Positions 17,686 to 26,335 of a stretch of 64,000 bases of DNA are shown in pieces. Position 1 is the first letter of the stretch. Each line of letters begins with the position of its first letter. The position numbers and the translations under genes are program-made. Under the pieces are notes generated by a model that worked only from the letters and a program-made list of their open reading frames with translations, did not search any database and was not told the origin of the DNA. This DNA comes from Roseobacter ponti (lineage in GTDB: Bacteria; Pseudomonadota; Alphaproteobacteria; Rhodobacterales; Rhodobacteraceae), in the NCBI RefSeq assembly GCF_012932215.1, contig NZ_CP048788.1, positions 434,001 to 498,000 on the forward strand. Direction: 5' to 3'.

Positions 17686-18575
17686 TGGCTCACCTCTTCG
17701 CGGGCAAGCTCCGGCAGTTGCGGGCCAATCACCGACGGCGTGTCGGACACGGGTTCGGTGCCATGATGGCGGAGCACCCGCAGAAATTCGAGCCGTTCAA
17801 AATCGGCAGCCAGCCGGACACGCAGCTGTCCGGACGGGTCGCTGGCCACCTGACCGATCAGCAGGCCCGCAGGAAAGACGCCGCCGTCGCCGGTACTGAT
17901 CACCCGGTCGCCGGGGCGGATCTGGCCCGGGTTTTCGATAAAGTCCACAAGCGGTGCTGCGGTATTGTCGCCGGCCACAATGGTGCGCTGTCCCGAGGGC
18001 TGGATCGATGCAGGGATGCGGCTGGAGGCATCGGTCAGCAGGATCACACGGGCAGTGTTCTGTCCGACCCCTGAGATCCGCCCGACAAGACCGATGCCGT
18101 CCATGGTGGCCCAGCCGTCGACGATGCCGTCACGCGCGCCCACGTTCAGGAGTACGGACTGGCGAAAGGGTGAGCCGCTGTCGGCAAGCACCACACCGGA
18201 GATCACCGTGAGGCGCGGATCAAGCCGCACGTTGTTGAGATCGAGCAGGCGGGCGTTTTCCTGCTCGAGCTGCACGGCGGCCTCTTTCCAGGCCTGCATC
18301 TGGCGCAACTCTGAGCGCAGCTCACGGTTTTGTTCGGCAAGCCGTTGATAGCTCTGAAAATCCTGCAACAGGTTCACCGCACCGGTGACCGGCGCCATGG
18401 CCCATTCAAAACCGGGCACAAACCGGTCGGTGATCTGGGCCCGGAACCTTTCAACGCGCGGGCTGTCGATGCGCCAGAGCAGGAAAACACCCAGCAGACA
18501 GAGCGCTATCGCGACCAGCAGCAGCCGGCGCAGGGGGCCGGTATAATCGCTGCTTTGTGATCGGTCTCTGGCCAT
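17682..18575 (-). CDS. mreC: Rod-shape-determining protein MreC
   Basis: This 297-residue bitopic protein has one N-terminal transmembrane helix (LLLVAIALCLLGVFLLWRI), a coiled-coil (about residues 70-115, QSYQRLAEQNRELRSELRQM onwards), and a periplasmic beta-barrel region containing VNVGARDGI-like, GLVGRISGVGQNTARVILLTD and RPGDRVISTGDGGVFPAGLLIG segments. MreC forms a scaffold in the periplasm that activates PBP2. Its stop overlaps mreD and it lies 73 bp downstream of mreB. Length and architecture are normal. Confidence 0.96.
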   Translation of the reverse strand: MARDRSQSSDYTGPLRRLLLVAIALCLLGVFLLWRIDSPRVERFRAQITDRFVPGFEWAMAPVTGAVNLLQDFQSYQRLAEQNRELRSELRQMQAWKEAAVQLEQENARLLDLNNVRLDPRLTVISGVVLADSGSPFRQSVLLNVGARDGIVDGWATMDGIGLVGRISGVGQNTARVILLTDASSRIPASIQPSGQRTIVAGDNTAAPLVDFIENPGQIRPGDRVISTGDGGVFPAGLLIGQVASDPSGQLRVRLAADFERLEFLRVLRHHGTEPVSDTPSVIGPQLPELAREEVSQ

Positions 18576-18648
18576 GGGCCCGCTGTCTCCCGCCCGGGTG
18601 CAGGCAGGGCGTTCTGCCGCAATCCGAAGTTACGTAACTCTGCGCCGG

Positions 18649-19716
<1,068 letters not shown>

Positions 19717-19876
19717 TCATTGGTCCGTGCCCTGATCGGGCCGGTTGGCATGTGTTATATGCTTAGGCGCAGTTTGGTGAAAGGGGCGTTAACGACGATC
19801 TCGGCGTCATCTTGCTTTTTCGTGTCAAAAATGCACCCGGAGTGGCCCCCTTGTGCAACACCTTACCATAAAGCGT

Positions 19877-20713
19877 TCAGGGCAGGGTCGGCGCGAGGAG
19901 GTACATGGCCTCGATGGCGGCACCGGGCTCGGCATCCGGGATGGCCTGGCGGAAAGCCTGTGCCATGGATCCGTTAGCATAAAGCTCTGACAGTGCGCGG
20001 TCCACGGCGAGCCGGAAATCGCTGTCCCCGCGCGCCATCGCAAGCCCGTGTTTTTCGACGGTGAGAATACCTTCGAAGATCTTCAGTTTGTCCTGGTTTT
20101 CGCTGTTCAGCACCATATCCATAAGGATCGACTGATCGGCGAAATAGGCCTGAATTTCATCGTTCTCCAGCGCGGTCATCCCGTCGGGGTGATTGCTGAA
20201 AGAGACAATCTGTGCTTCCAGACCTTCTCGGCTCAATGTGTTTTCCAGCGCCTCTGCCGTTGTTGTGCCGCTGCGCACGCCGATTTTCTGACCCGACAGT
20301 CCGCTCAGCGTTTCAGGCGCATCGCGTCGCAGGGCGACCGCTGTGCCATCCACATAAACCGGCTCGGAAAAATCCACGATCTCGCGGCGCGCGAGAGTGA
20401 TTGTCGACGCACCACAGAGCAGATCAATTTCGCCGTTGGCCACTTTTTCAAAGCGGTTTTTGGTATCCACAGGCTCGAAGATCACGTTGATGTCGGTAAG
20501 GCCAAGCTGCTCGCCGATCAGCGGAGCAAGTGCAAAACAGACAATCGGGGTATAGCCCTGAGGGCGGTTGTCTGCCTGATACGACAGCGGTGCTGCGTCG
20601 GTTCTGAAACCGAGGCGGATCTCGCCGGTCGATTTGATGCGGTCAAGCGTTTGTGCGCCGGCGGCTACCGGCAATGCAAGAAGGGCAATAACGGCTGAAA
20701 GGATGAAGCGCAT
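19877..20713 (-). CDS. ABC transporter substrate-binding protein, amino-acid (SBP family 3) type
   Basis: This 278-residue secreted protein starts with a signal peptide (MRFILSAVIALLALPVAAGAQ), followed by a family-3 solute-binding domain: IKSTGEIRLGFRTDAAPLSYQ, PVDTKNRFEKVANGEIDLLCGASTIT and VDFSEPVYVDGTAVALR. Such proteins capture amino acids in the periplasm for an ABC importer, but no permease or ATPase gene is adjacent, so it may be an orphan binding protein. ATG 20713 is chosen because it begins the signal peptide; an in-frame ATG farther upstream would add 14 polar residues. Confidence 0.88.
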   Translation of the reverse strand: MRFILSAVIALLALPVAAGAQTLDRIKSTGEIRLGFRTDAAPLSYQADNRPQGYTPIVCFALAPLIGEQLGLTDINVIFEPVDTKNRFEKVANGEIDLLCGASTITLARREIVDFSEPVYVDGTAVALRRDAPETLSGLSGQKIGVRSGTTTAEALENTLSREGLEAQIVSFSNHPDGMTALENDEIQAYFADQSILMDMVLNSENQDKLKIFEGILTVEKHGLAMARGDSDFRLAVDRALSELYANGSMAQAFRQAIPDAEPGAAIEAMYLLAPTLP

Positions 20714-20821
20714 GGATGTGTCCCCCGAAAGCGGTGCGGTGTTGTCTGTTCGCAATGACCCTAACAGAAATCAGAGCCTGTGCAGCCGGTTTTTGCAGCA
20801 GGGGGGGGCGAGAAGCCAGGC

Positions 20822-20849
20822 GGGGCCCCGCCAGAGGTGACGGGGCCCC
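20822..20849 (-). terminator. GC-rich hairpin after leuA (possible terminator)
   Basis: Arms GGGGCCCCG at 20822-20830 and CGGGGCCCC at 20841-20849 can form a perfect 9-bp stem with a 10-nt loop 20 bp after the leuA stop. No run of U follows on the minus strand, so it may act with Rho or as a 3'-end stabiliser rather than a classic intrinsic terminator. Confidence 0.5.
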
Positions 20850-20869
20850 GGGGTCATACGGCTTTTACT

Positions 20870-22438
20870 TCAGCCGACGTCCTTGTAACTGATCTCGCGG
20901 CGGTCTTTGCCGCCCTTTTCACGCCGCACCAGCAGGCGGTTGAGCGCGTGGATATAGGCAAGCACAGAGGCCACGACCGTGTCGGTATGCGCTGACTGAC
21001 CCGTTACGATACGCCCGTCTTCTTCCATACGCACGGAAACCGTCGCCTGAGCGTCGGTGCCTTCGGTCACGGCCGACACCTGATAAAGCTGCAGGCGCGC
21101 GGTGTGATCGACCAGTGCCTTGATCGCATTAAAGGAGGCATCGACGGGGCCGTCGCCGGTTTGCTTCGTCTGCTGCTCCTGACCGTCGATCACGAGGGTC
21201 AGATCAGCTTCCTGCGGACCGTCAGTGCCGCAGACAACCCGCAGTGATTTCAGCTGGATACGGTCGTTTTCGGGGTCGGACGAGGTGCGCATAAGGGCAA
21301 TGAGATCGTCGTCGTAGATCTCTTTTTTGCGGTCGGCCAGTTCCTTGAAGCGTACGAAAACGTCCTTGAGCTGGTTGTCGCCCAGCTCAAAACCGAGGTC
21401 CTCAAGCTTGGAGCGCAGAGCGGCGCGGCCAGAGTGTTTGCCCATGACAATATTGGTCTCTGAGAGGCCCACGTCTTCGGGCCGCATGATCTCGAAGGTT
21501 TCCGCGTTTTTCAGCATGCCGTCCTGGTGGATACCGGACTCGTGCGCAAAGGCGTTCTTGCCCACGATGGCCTTGTTGAACTGCACCGGAAAGCCCGAGA
21601 CCGTTGCCACGCGGCGCGAGATGTTCATGATTTTGGTGGCATCGATGCCGGTCTGATAGGGCATGATGTCATTGCGGACCTTCAGCGCCATCACCACCTC
21701 TTCGAGGGCGGTGTTGCCCGCGCGTTCGCCCAGGCCGTTGATGGTGCATTCGATCTGGCGCGCGCCGGCCTCGACGGCAGCCAGGCTGTTGGCCGTGGCC
21801 ATGCCCAGGTCGTTATGGCAGTGCGTGGCAAAGGTGATCTCATCCGCACCCGGCACACGCTCCAGCAGCATCCGTATGAGCGCTGCGGATTCGCGCGGTG
21901 CGGTATAGCCGACGGTATCGGGGATGTTGATGGTGGTGGCACCGCATTTGATGGCGATTTCCACGACGCGGCAGAGGTAATCCTCCTCCGTGCGGGTGGC
22001 ATCCATCGGCGACCACTGCACGTTTTCACAAAGGTTGCGCGCCTGGGTCACGGTCTGCTCAATGCGTTCGGCCATCTGGTCCATATCGAGGTTCGGTATC
22101 GCCCGGTGCAGCGGCGACGTACCGATAAAGGTATGAATACGCGGGCGTTTTGCGTGTTTCACCGCGTCCCAGCAGCGGTCGATGTCGCCGGGCTGCGCGC
22201 GGGCCAGACCGCAGATGACGCTGTGGTTCGCGAGCTTTGCAATCTCTGCCACGGCACTGAAGTCACCTTCAGAGGCGATCGGAAAGCCGGCCTCGATGAT
22301 ATCAACGCCCATCTCGTCCAGAAGCCCCGCGATCTCGAGCTTTTCGGCGTGTGTCATGGTCGCACCAGGGGACTGTTCGCCATCCCGCAAAGTGGTGTCA
22401 AAAATCAGGACGCGGTCCTGTTTGTCTGTATCTGTCAT
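20870..22438 (-). CDS. leuA: 2-isopropylmalate synthase
   Basis: This 522-residue enzyme condenses acetyl-CoA with 2-oxoisovalerate, the first committed step of leucine synthesis. The catalytic TIM barrel begins VLIFDTTLRDGEQSPGATMT and contains THCHNDLGMATANSLAAVEAGARQIECTINGLGERAGN, with the metal-binding HCHND residues. The C-terminal regulatory domain, which binds leucine for feedback inhibition, spans about residues 390-510. The ATG at 22438 gives a normal N-terminus. A leader peptide rich in leucine lies 76 bp upstream, so expression is probably set by leucyl-tRNA supply. Confidence 0.97.
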   Translation of the reverse strand: MTDTDKQDRVLIFDTTLRDGEQSPGATMTHAEKLEIAGLLDEMGVDIIEAGFPIASEGDFSAVAEIAKLANHSVICGLARAQPGDIDRCWDAVKHAKRPRIHTFIGTSPLHRAIPNLDMDQMAERIEQTVTQARNLCENVQWSPMDATRTEEDYLCRVVEIAIKCGATTINIPDTVGYTAPRESAALIRMLLERVPGADEITFATHCHNDLGMATANSLAAVEAGARQIECTINGLGERAGNTALEEVVMALKVRNDIMPYQTGIDATKIMNISRRVATVSGFPVQFNKAIVGKNAFAHESGIHQDGMLKNAETFEIMRPEDVGLSETNIVMGKHSGRAALRSKLEDLGFELGDNQLKDVFVRFKELADRKKEIYDDDLIALMRTSSDPENDRIQLKSLRVVCGTDGPQEADLTLVIDGQEQQTKQTGDGPVDASFNAIKALVDHTARLQLYQVSAVTEGTDAQATVSVRMEEDGRIVTGQSAHTDTVVASVLAYIHALNRLLVRREKGGKDRREISYKDVG

Positions 22439-22484
22439 TGTCTGGTTCTTTCGTTGTCTGCTGTTTCCTGGCGCGCCGGCGATC

Positions 22485-22521
22485 CCTCTGAGCGGGCGCG
22501 CCGAAAGGGCACGCTCAGAGG
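22485..22521 (-). promoter_or_regulatory. leuA leader hairpin (attenuator candidate)
   Basis: The arms CCTCTGAGCG and CGCTCAGAGG (22485-22494 and 22512-22521) form a perfect 10-bp stem that overlaps the last two sense codons and stop of the leader peptide. Copies of the self-complementary GGCGCGCC at 22495-22502 and 22470-22477 can pair with each other and would exclude this hairpin; a GGCGCG inside CTGCG...CGCAG at 22541-22556 offers a third partner. Mutually exclusive folds placed next to Leu codons are the hallmark of attenuation. No U-tract is visible, so the exact mode (Rho, translation or RNA turnover) is open. Confidence 0.6.
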
Positions 22522-22595
22522 CGGCTTAGCAGAAGCAGGGCTGCGGGCGCGCGCAGGGTGCGGGCGCAGGACGGGATATGTGCAGCAGGTCTCAT
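22515..22595 (-). CDS. leuL: Leucine-rich leader peptide of leuA
   Basis: A 26-residue open frame starts at ATG 22595 and ends just upstream of leuA with ...PAALLLLSRL and stop. Four consecutive leucine codons (CTG CTT CTG CTA) plus a fifth two codons later form the expected sensor of leucyl-tRNA charging. No Shine-Dalgarno sequence precedes the ATG, and a TATAAC box at 22608-22603 would put the transcription start within about one base of the ATG, so the peptide is probably translated from a leaderless mRNA, as is known for the trp leader of Sinorhizobium. Function is inferred from position and Leu run. Confidence 0.75.
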   Translation of the reverse strand: MRPAAHIPSCARTLRAPAALLLLSRL

Positions 22596-22602
22596 GGGGA
22601 AT

Positions 22603-22608
22603 GTTATA
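22603..22608 (-). promoter_or_regulatory. Probable -10 box of the leuL-leuA transcript
   Basis: TATAAC reads on the minus strand 7 nt upstream of the leuL ATG. The matching -35 region (about 22626-22631, CTTCCC) is weak. The spacing predicts a start at or beside the leuL ATG. Confidence 0.45.
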
Positions 22609-22762
22609 CCGCAGTGATTCTAAATGGGAAGGGGTTTTGCTGCGGTTGTCGGTTTCGGCGGGCTGGTGCGGGTCGGCCGCCGGGGCTGCTGGCGGGCGCA
22701 TTCGGCCTGCGCAGAAGCGCGCAGGCCTTGAAGGTCGGTCGCCTGCGGCTAGGTCGGCGGTT

Positions 22763-23428
22763 ATGAGCAGAATACTTGTTATCGGGGCGTCGGGCGGCGT
22801 CGGGTCGGCGCTGGTTGCGGGCTGGAAAGCGCGGGGCAGCGAAGTAGTGACGCTGTCGCGGTCCGCAGATGGTCTGGATCTGACGGATGAGGCGTCGGTT
22901 GAGGCCGCGCTGGGCGGCCTTACGGGGACGTTTGATGCGGTTGTCGTTGCGACCGGCGCGCTTGAGATCGGTGGGGGTGGGCCGGAAAAGACCATTCGCG
23001 CCGTCACGCAGAAAGCGATGCTGGATCAGTTTGCGCTCAATGCGGTCGGCCCGGCGCTGGTGCTGCGGCATGCGGGCGATCTGCTGCCACGCGATGAACG
23101 TGCTGTTTTTGCAGTGCTTTCTGCGCGCGTGGGCTCGATCGGGGATAACCGGATCGGTGGCTGGATCAGTTATCGCAGCGCCAAGGCGGCGGTGAACCAG
23201 ATTGTGCATACGGCGGCGATTGAACTTGCCCGGACGCATCCGGAAAGCATCTGTGTCGCGCTGCACCCTGGCACCGTGGCCACGCCCTTTACCGAAAAGT
23301 ATCTCGGGCGGCATCCGGCCGTGGCCCCTGAGGAAGCTGCGGACAATCTGATCGGGGTTTTCGAGGGGCTGACGCCTGAGGATACCGGTCTGTTCTTTGA
23401 CCAGGCCGGCAAGGCGGTGCCCTGGTGA
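22763..23428 (+). CDS. Short-chain dehydrogenase/reductase (SDR) family protein
   Basis: This 221-residue SDR has the dinucleotide motif VIGASGGVGSAL at residues 6-17, the NAG-equivalent region VVATGALEIG, and the catalytic SxxxYxxxK arrangement (GGWISYRSAKAAVNQIV, with Ser/Tyr/Lys). LHPGTVATPFTEKYLGRHP is typical of C-factor-like SDRs. Substrate is unknown. ATG 22763 is used because the Rossmann motif follows at once; the frame is open far upstream, opposite leuA, but that part is not real. Its stop overlaps the photolyase start by 3 bases, so the two work as one unit, as known for similar pairs in Rhodobacterales. A CTTGAA at 22727-22732 could be a heat-shock-type -35. Confidence 0.88.
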   Translation: MSRILVIGASGGVGSALVAGWKARGSEVVTLSRSADGLDLTDEASVEAALGGLTGTFDAVVVATGALEIGGGGPEKTIRAVTQKAMLDQFALNAVGPALVLRHAGDLLPRDERAVFAVLSARVGSIGDNRIGGWISYRSAKAAVNQIVHTAAIELARTHPESICVALHPGTVATPFTEKYLGRHPAVAPEEAADNLIGVFEGLTPEDTGLFFDQAGKAVPW

Positions 23429-24951
23429 GCCGGCTGGTTCTGGTCCTGGGCGATCAGCTGAACGCGGGGTTGAGCGCGCTGCGCGAGGCGGACCGGGACC
23501 GCGACATCGTGGTGATGGCGGAGGTCGTCGATGAGGCCTCTTACGTGCAGCACCACCCCAAGAAAATCGCCCTTGTGTTCGCGGCGATGCGGAAGTTTGC
23601 GAAGGGTCTTCGGGACGAGGGCTGGACCGTGCGCTACAGCGAGCTGGATGATACCGAAAACGCGGGCTCAATCGTGGGGGAGCTGCTGCGCCGCGCCGAG
23701 GAAACCGGTGCGGATGAGGTGCTGGCCACGGAGCCCGGAGAGTGGCGGCTGATCTCTGCGCTGAAGCACGCGCCGCTCAAGGTACATCTCCTGCCTGATG
23801 ACAGGTTCATCGCCTCGCATGAGGAATTTGAGACCTGGGTGGAGGGGCGCAAACAGCTGCGCATGGAGTATTTCTACCGCGATATGCGGCGCAAAACCGG
23901 GCTGATGATGGAGGGCGACAAACCTGCCGGCGACAAGTGGAATTACGATCACGACAACCGCAAACCGGCACCCGATGAGGTGGAATTCGGCGGGCCGATG
24001 CAGTTCACACCGGATGAGACTGTCGAAGCTGTGCTGGATCTCGTTGAGGCGCGTTTCGGCAGTCATTTCGGGGAGTTGCGCCCGTTCTGGTTTGCCACGA
24101 CCACCGCGCAGGCGCGCCGGGCGCTGACGCATTTTGTCAAACACGCGCTGCCGTCTTTCGGTGACTACCAGGATGCGATGCTCAACGACAACCGCTTTCT
24201 TTATCACGCGATTGTCTCGCCCTATCTCAATACCGGGCTGCTGACGCCGCTGGAGGTCTGCGAGGCGGTTGAGGCGGCCTGGAAAGCGGGCGATGTGCCG
24301 ATCAATGCCGCCGAAGGGTTCATCCGTCAGGTGATCGGCTGGCGCGAGTATGTGCGCGGCATCTATTTCCTTGAAGGGCCGGAGTATCCGCAGCGCAACG
24401 GGCTGGATCACAGCCGCGACCTGCCGGATCTCTATTGGGGCGGGAAGACACAGATGAACTGCCTTGCGCGCGCTGTGGAGCAGACCCGCGAGGAGGCCTA
24501 TGCGCACCATATCCAGCGGCTGATGGTGACGGGTAACTTCGGGCTGCTGGCGGGGGTGCATCCGACGCAGATGCACGAGTGGTATCTGGCGGTTTATGCC
24601 GATGCCTTCGAGTGGGTCGAGGCGCCCAATACGGTCGGCATGAGCCAGTTTGCCGATGGCGGCGTGATCGCCTCGAAGCCCTATGTTTCCAGCGGCGCCT
24701 ATATCAACCGGATGTCGGATTACTGCAAAAACTGCGCCTATTCGGTGAGCAAAAAGACGGGCGAGGGGGCGTGTCCCTTCAACCTGCTTTACTGGCATTT
24801 CCTCGACCGTCACCGCGACCGGTTCGAGGGCAATCCGCGTATGGGCAATATGTACCGGACCTGGGACCGTATGGATGCGGACCGGCGCGAAACGGTACTG
24901 GCGGAGGCAGCAGATTTCCTCAAGCGGCTGGATGCGGGCGAGAAGGTCTGA
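23425..24951 (+). CDS. FeS-containing cryptochrome/photolyase (FeS-BCP, (6-4) photolyase-like)
   Basis: This 508-residue flavoprotein belongs to the deoxyribodipyrimidine photolyase-related family typified by PhrB of Agrobacterium and CryB of Rhodobacter, which use FAD, a lumazine antenna and a [4Fe-4S] cluster. The N-terminus RLVLVLGDQLNAGLSALREAD and the block RQVIGWREYVRGIYF are characteristic, and the four cluster cysteines are present: one in QMNCLARAV, two in SDYCKNCAYS and one in GEGACPFN. It may repair (6-4) photoproducts or act as a light sensor; both are known in the family. The GTG at 23425 overlaps the SDR stop by 3 bases. Confidence 0.93.
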   Translation: MSRLVLVLGDQLNAGLSALREADRDRDIVVMAEVVDEASYVQHHPKKIALVFAAMRKFAKGLRDEGWTVRYSELDDTENAGSIVGELLRRAEETGADEVLATEPGEWRLISALKHAPLKVHLLPDDRFIASHEEFETWVEGRKQLRMEYFYRDMRRKTGLMMEGDKPAGDKWNYDHDNRKPAPDEVEFGGPMQFTPDETVEAVLDLVEARFGSHFGELRPFWFATTTAQARRALTHFVKHALPSFGDYQDAMLNDNRFLYHAIVSPYLNTGLLTPLEVCEAVEAAWKAGDVPINAAEGFIRQVIGWREYVRGIYFLEGPEYPQRNGLDHSRDLPDLYWGGKTQMNCLARAVEQTREEAYAHHIQRLMVTGNFGLLAGVHPTQMHEWYLAVYADAFEWVEAPNTVGMSQFADGGVIASKPYVSSGAYINRMSDYCKNCAYSVSKKTGEGACPFNLLYWHFLDRHRDRFEGNPRMGNMYRTWDRMDADRRETVLAEAADFLKRLDAGEKV

Positions 24952-24978
24952 GCAGTGCTGCGGTCGGGGCTGCACCGT

Positions 24979-24998
24979 CCCCGCCGGGACAGGCGGGG
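24979..24998 (+). terminator. Hairpin after the photolyase gene
   Basis: CCCCGCC and GGCGGGG (24979-24985 and 24992-24998) form a 7-bp stem with a 6-nt loop 28 bp after the stop. No U-run follows, so termination here is only possible. Confidence 0.35.
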
Positions 24999-25038
24999 CG
25001 AATCAAAGGTAAATGCCTGAAAATGATGGAAAATCGCT

Positions 25039-25093
25039 ATGCACTAAGCGTGCACGGCGCGTGCACAACCTGTGCACCGTTCGTGCACCGCAG
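25039..25093. repeat. Five GTGCAC motifs at exact 11-bp spacing
   Basis: The hexamer ATGCAC starts at 25039 and the palindrome GTGCAC at 25050, 25061, 25072 and 25083, so five units repeat every 11 bp. The five bases between hexamers differ from unit to unit. Each hexamer therefore falls on the same face of the helix, as in iterons or cooperative operator arrays. It lies in the 394-bp gap between the photolyase gene and an unknown secreted protein. No binding protein is identifiable; the rest of this gap shows no gene. Confidence 0.85.
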
Positions 25094-25345
25094 ACCGGGT
25101 TAAGAGGGCGTTCGCAGGTTGAGGGCCGGGGACAGGCGCCGGGCGTCCCGGCTCCGGATTTGCGGCCTCTTGCAGACAGTTTGTGGCGCGGGGCTGGCCG
25201 GGAACCGATACAGGTGACTGTCTGCTGTGCGGACAAGGCTGCCGTTTGCCGAAAATATGTCAATTTCCGGATTTTGCCCGAATGGTCATAAAAATGGCAG
25301 TATTAGCCGACACCGTTGTTTGCAGCACCTTCGGAGAGCAGCAAG

Positions 25346-26119
25346 ATGAGATTTCTTTTCCTGATCGCCGCGTTAATGGTACCTGACATGACGCGAGCAG
25401 ATAATGCAGACTACGCTGCGTTTCTGCTGGAAGAGAGTTTGCTTGAAAACAAACTCGATAACGGCGTCATACACGTGAACGGGCGCGAATTTCTGATGGG
25501 TGATCTTCACGAGTGGCCAAAAGCAAGTGCAGACATCAGAGTTAAATTCATCGTCCGTTCCTCCGTCTGGTTGAGGCAATTTCTGGATAGTGATCCGGTT
25601 CTTATGTATCAGGACTTTGAAATTCTTCGTACACGGGATTCGAGCTTTACAGGTGTTCGATACCTTGCACATCAAATGGAACTGGCTCCTGATCCGCCAC
25701 GAGATTGCGCACACTGCAATTTCGATCTGACCCTGGACCCGATCCTTCAGGTCAACGGCTACGACACCTATGCGGGTCAATTCGGGAGGCTGTATTTTCT
25801 ACCGGAAAACAGCGCCATTGCTCACGGTTTTCGGTGCTATCTGAAAGCCGACGGCGCGCAAACCGGGGAGCTGCGTTTCTGCAGCGTCACAGTAGTGTAT
25901 CCGTACGCCACGAACATAGTTTTGAATGGTAGCCGCATTCATCCCGGTACTGTCGCAGAGTATGGTCCGGGTTTTGCTGCGATTGCCGGGCGCATGTTAG
26001 AGGTCATCACATGCATCGACATCACCGACAGGCCGGGTTTTAAACAACCCGCTGCATCATCACGGCTACTTGAAAGTCATCCGGGCCTGACCGGGTGCGA
26101 TATCGACCTTGCCGGGTAG
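25346..26119 (+). CDS. Secreted protein of unknown function
   Basis: This 257-residue protein begins with a clear signal peptide (MRFLFLIAALMVPDMTRA) and is likely periplasmic or exported. Six cysteines follow (two in DCAHCNFD, then FRCYL, LRFCS, ITCID and TGCDI), which could form disulfides. No known domain was recognised. ATG 25346 is taken because the signal peptide starts there and GGAGAGCAG precedes it. Its base composition is visibly less GC-rich than the flanking genes, and its codon choice differs (more A/T in third positions), which suggests later acquisition. It stands alone between two gaps, downstream of the phased GTGCAC array. Confidence 0.8.
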   Translation: MRFLFLIAALMVPDMTRADNADYAAFLLEESLLENKLDNGVIHVNGREFLMGDLHEWPKASADIRVKFIVRSSVWLRQFLDSDPVLMYQDFEILRTRDSSFTGVRYLAHQMELAPDPPRDCAHCNFDLTLDPILQVNGYDTYAGQFGRLYFLPENSAIAHGFRCYLKADGAQTGELRFCSVTVVYPYATNIVLNGSRIHPGTVAEYGPGFAAIAGRMLEVITCIDITDRPGFKQPAASSRLLESHPGLTGCDIDLAG

Positions 26120-26335
26120 GAACAGCGCTTCAAAAATTTTTCGAAATCAGACCATTGCAGAAATCACAGAACCTGTCGCGTCGGGCTCAGTGCAGTCATT
26201 CTCCGTCCTCCGGCATTGTCAACTTTACTTATCGCCTGCACCGTCATTCACGGGCTCATACCCGCCATTCGCTGCGGTACCTCAATAAAGTGCGCTTTGT
26301 GCCGCTGATCCGCGCGCGCAGCGCCGACGCCCCGC

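Noticed and set aside
21527-22762. Long N-terminal extension of the SDR reading frame
   Set aside because: It is antisense to leuA and its leader, and the SDR Rossmann motif begins directly after ATG 22763.
25039-25093. CRISPR-like interpretation of the GTGCAC array
   Set aside because: Units are 11 bp with 6-bp conserved cores, far too short for repeats and spacers, and no cas gene is near.
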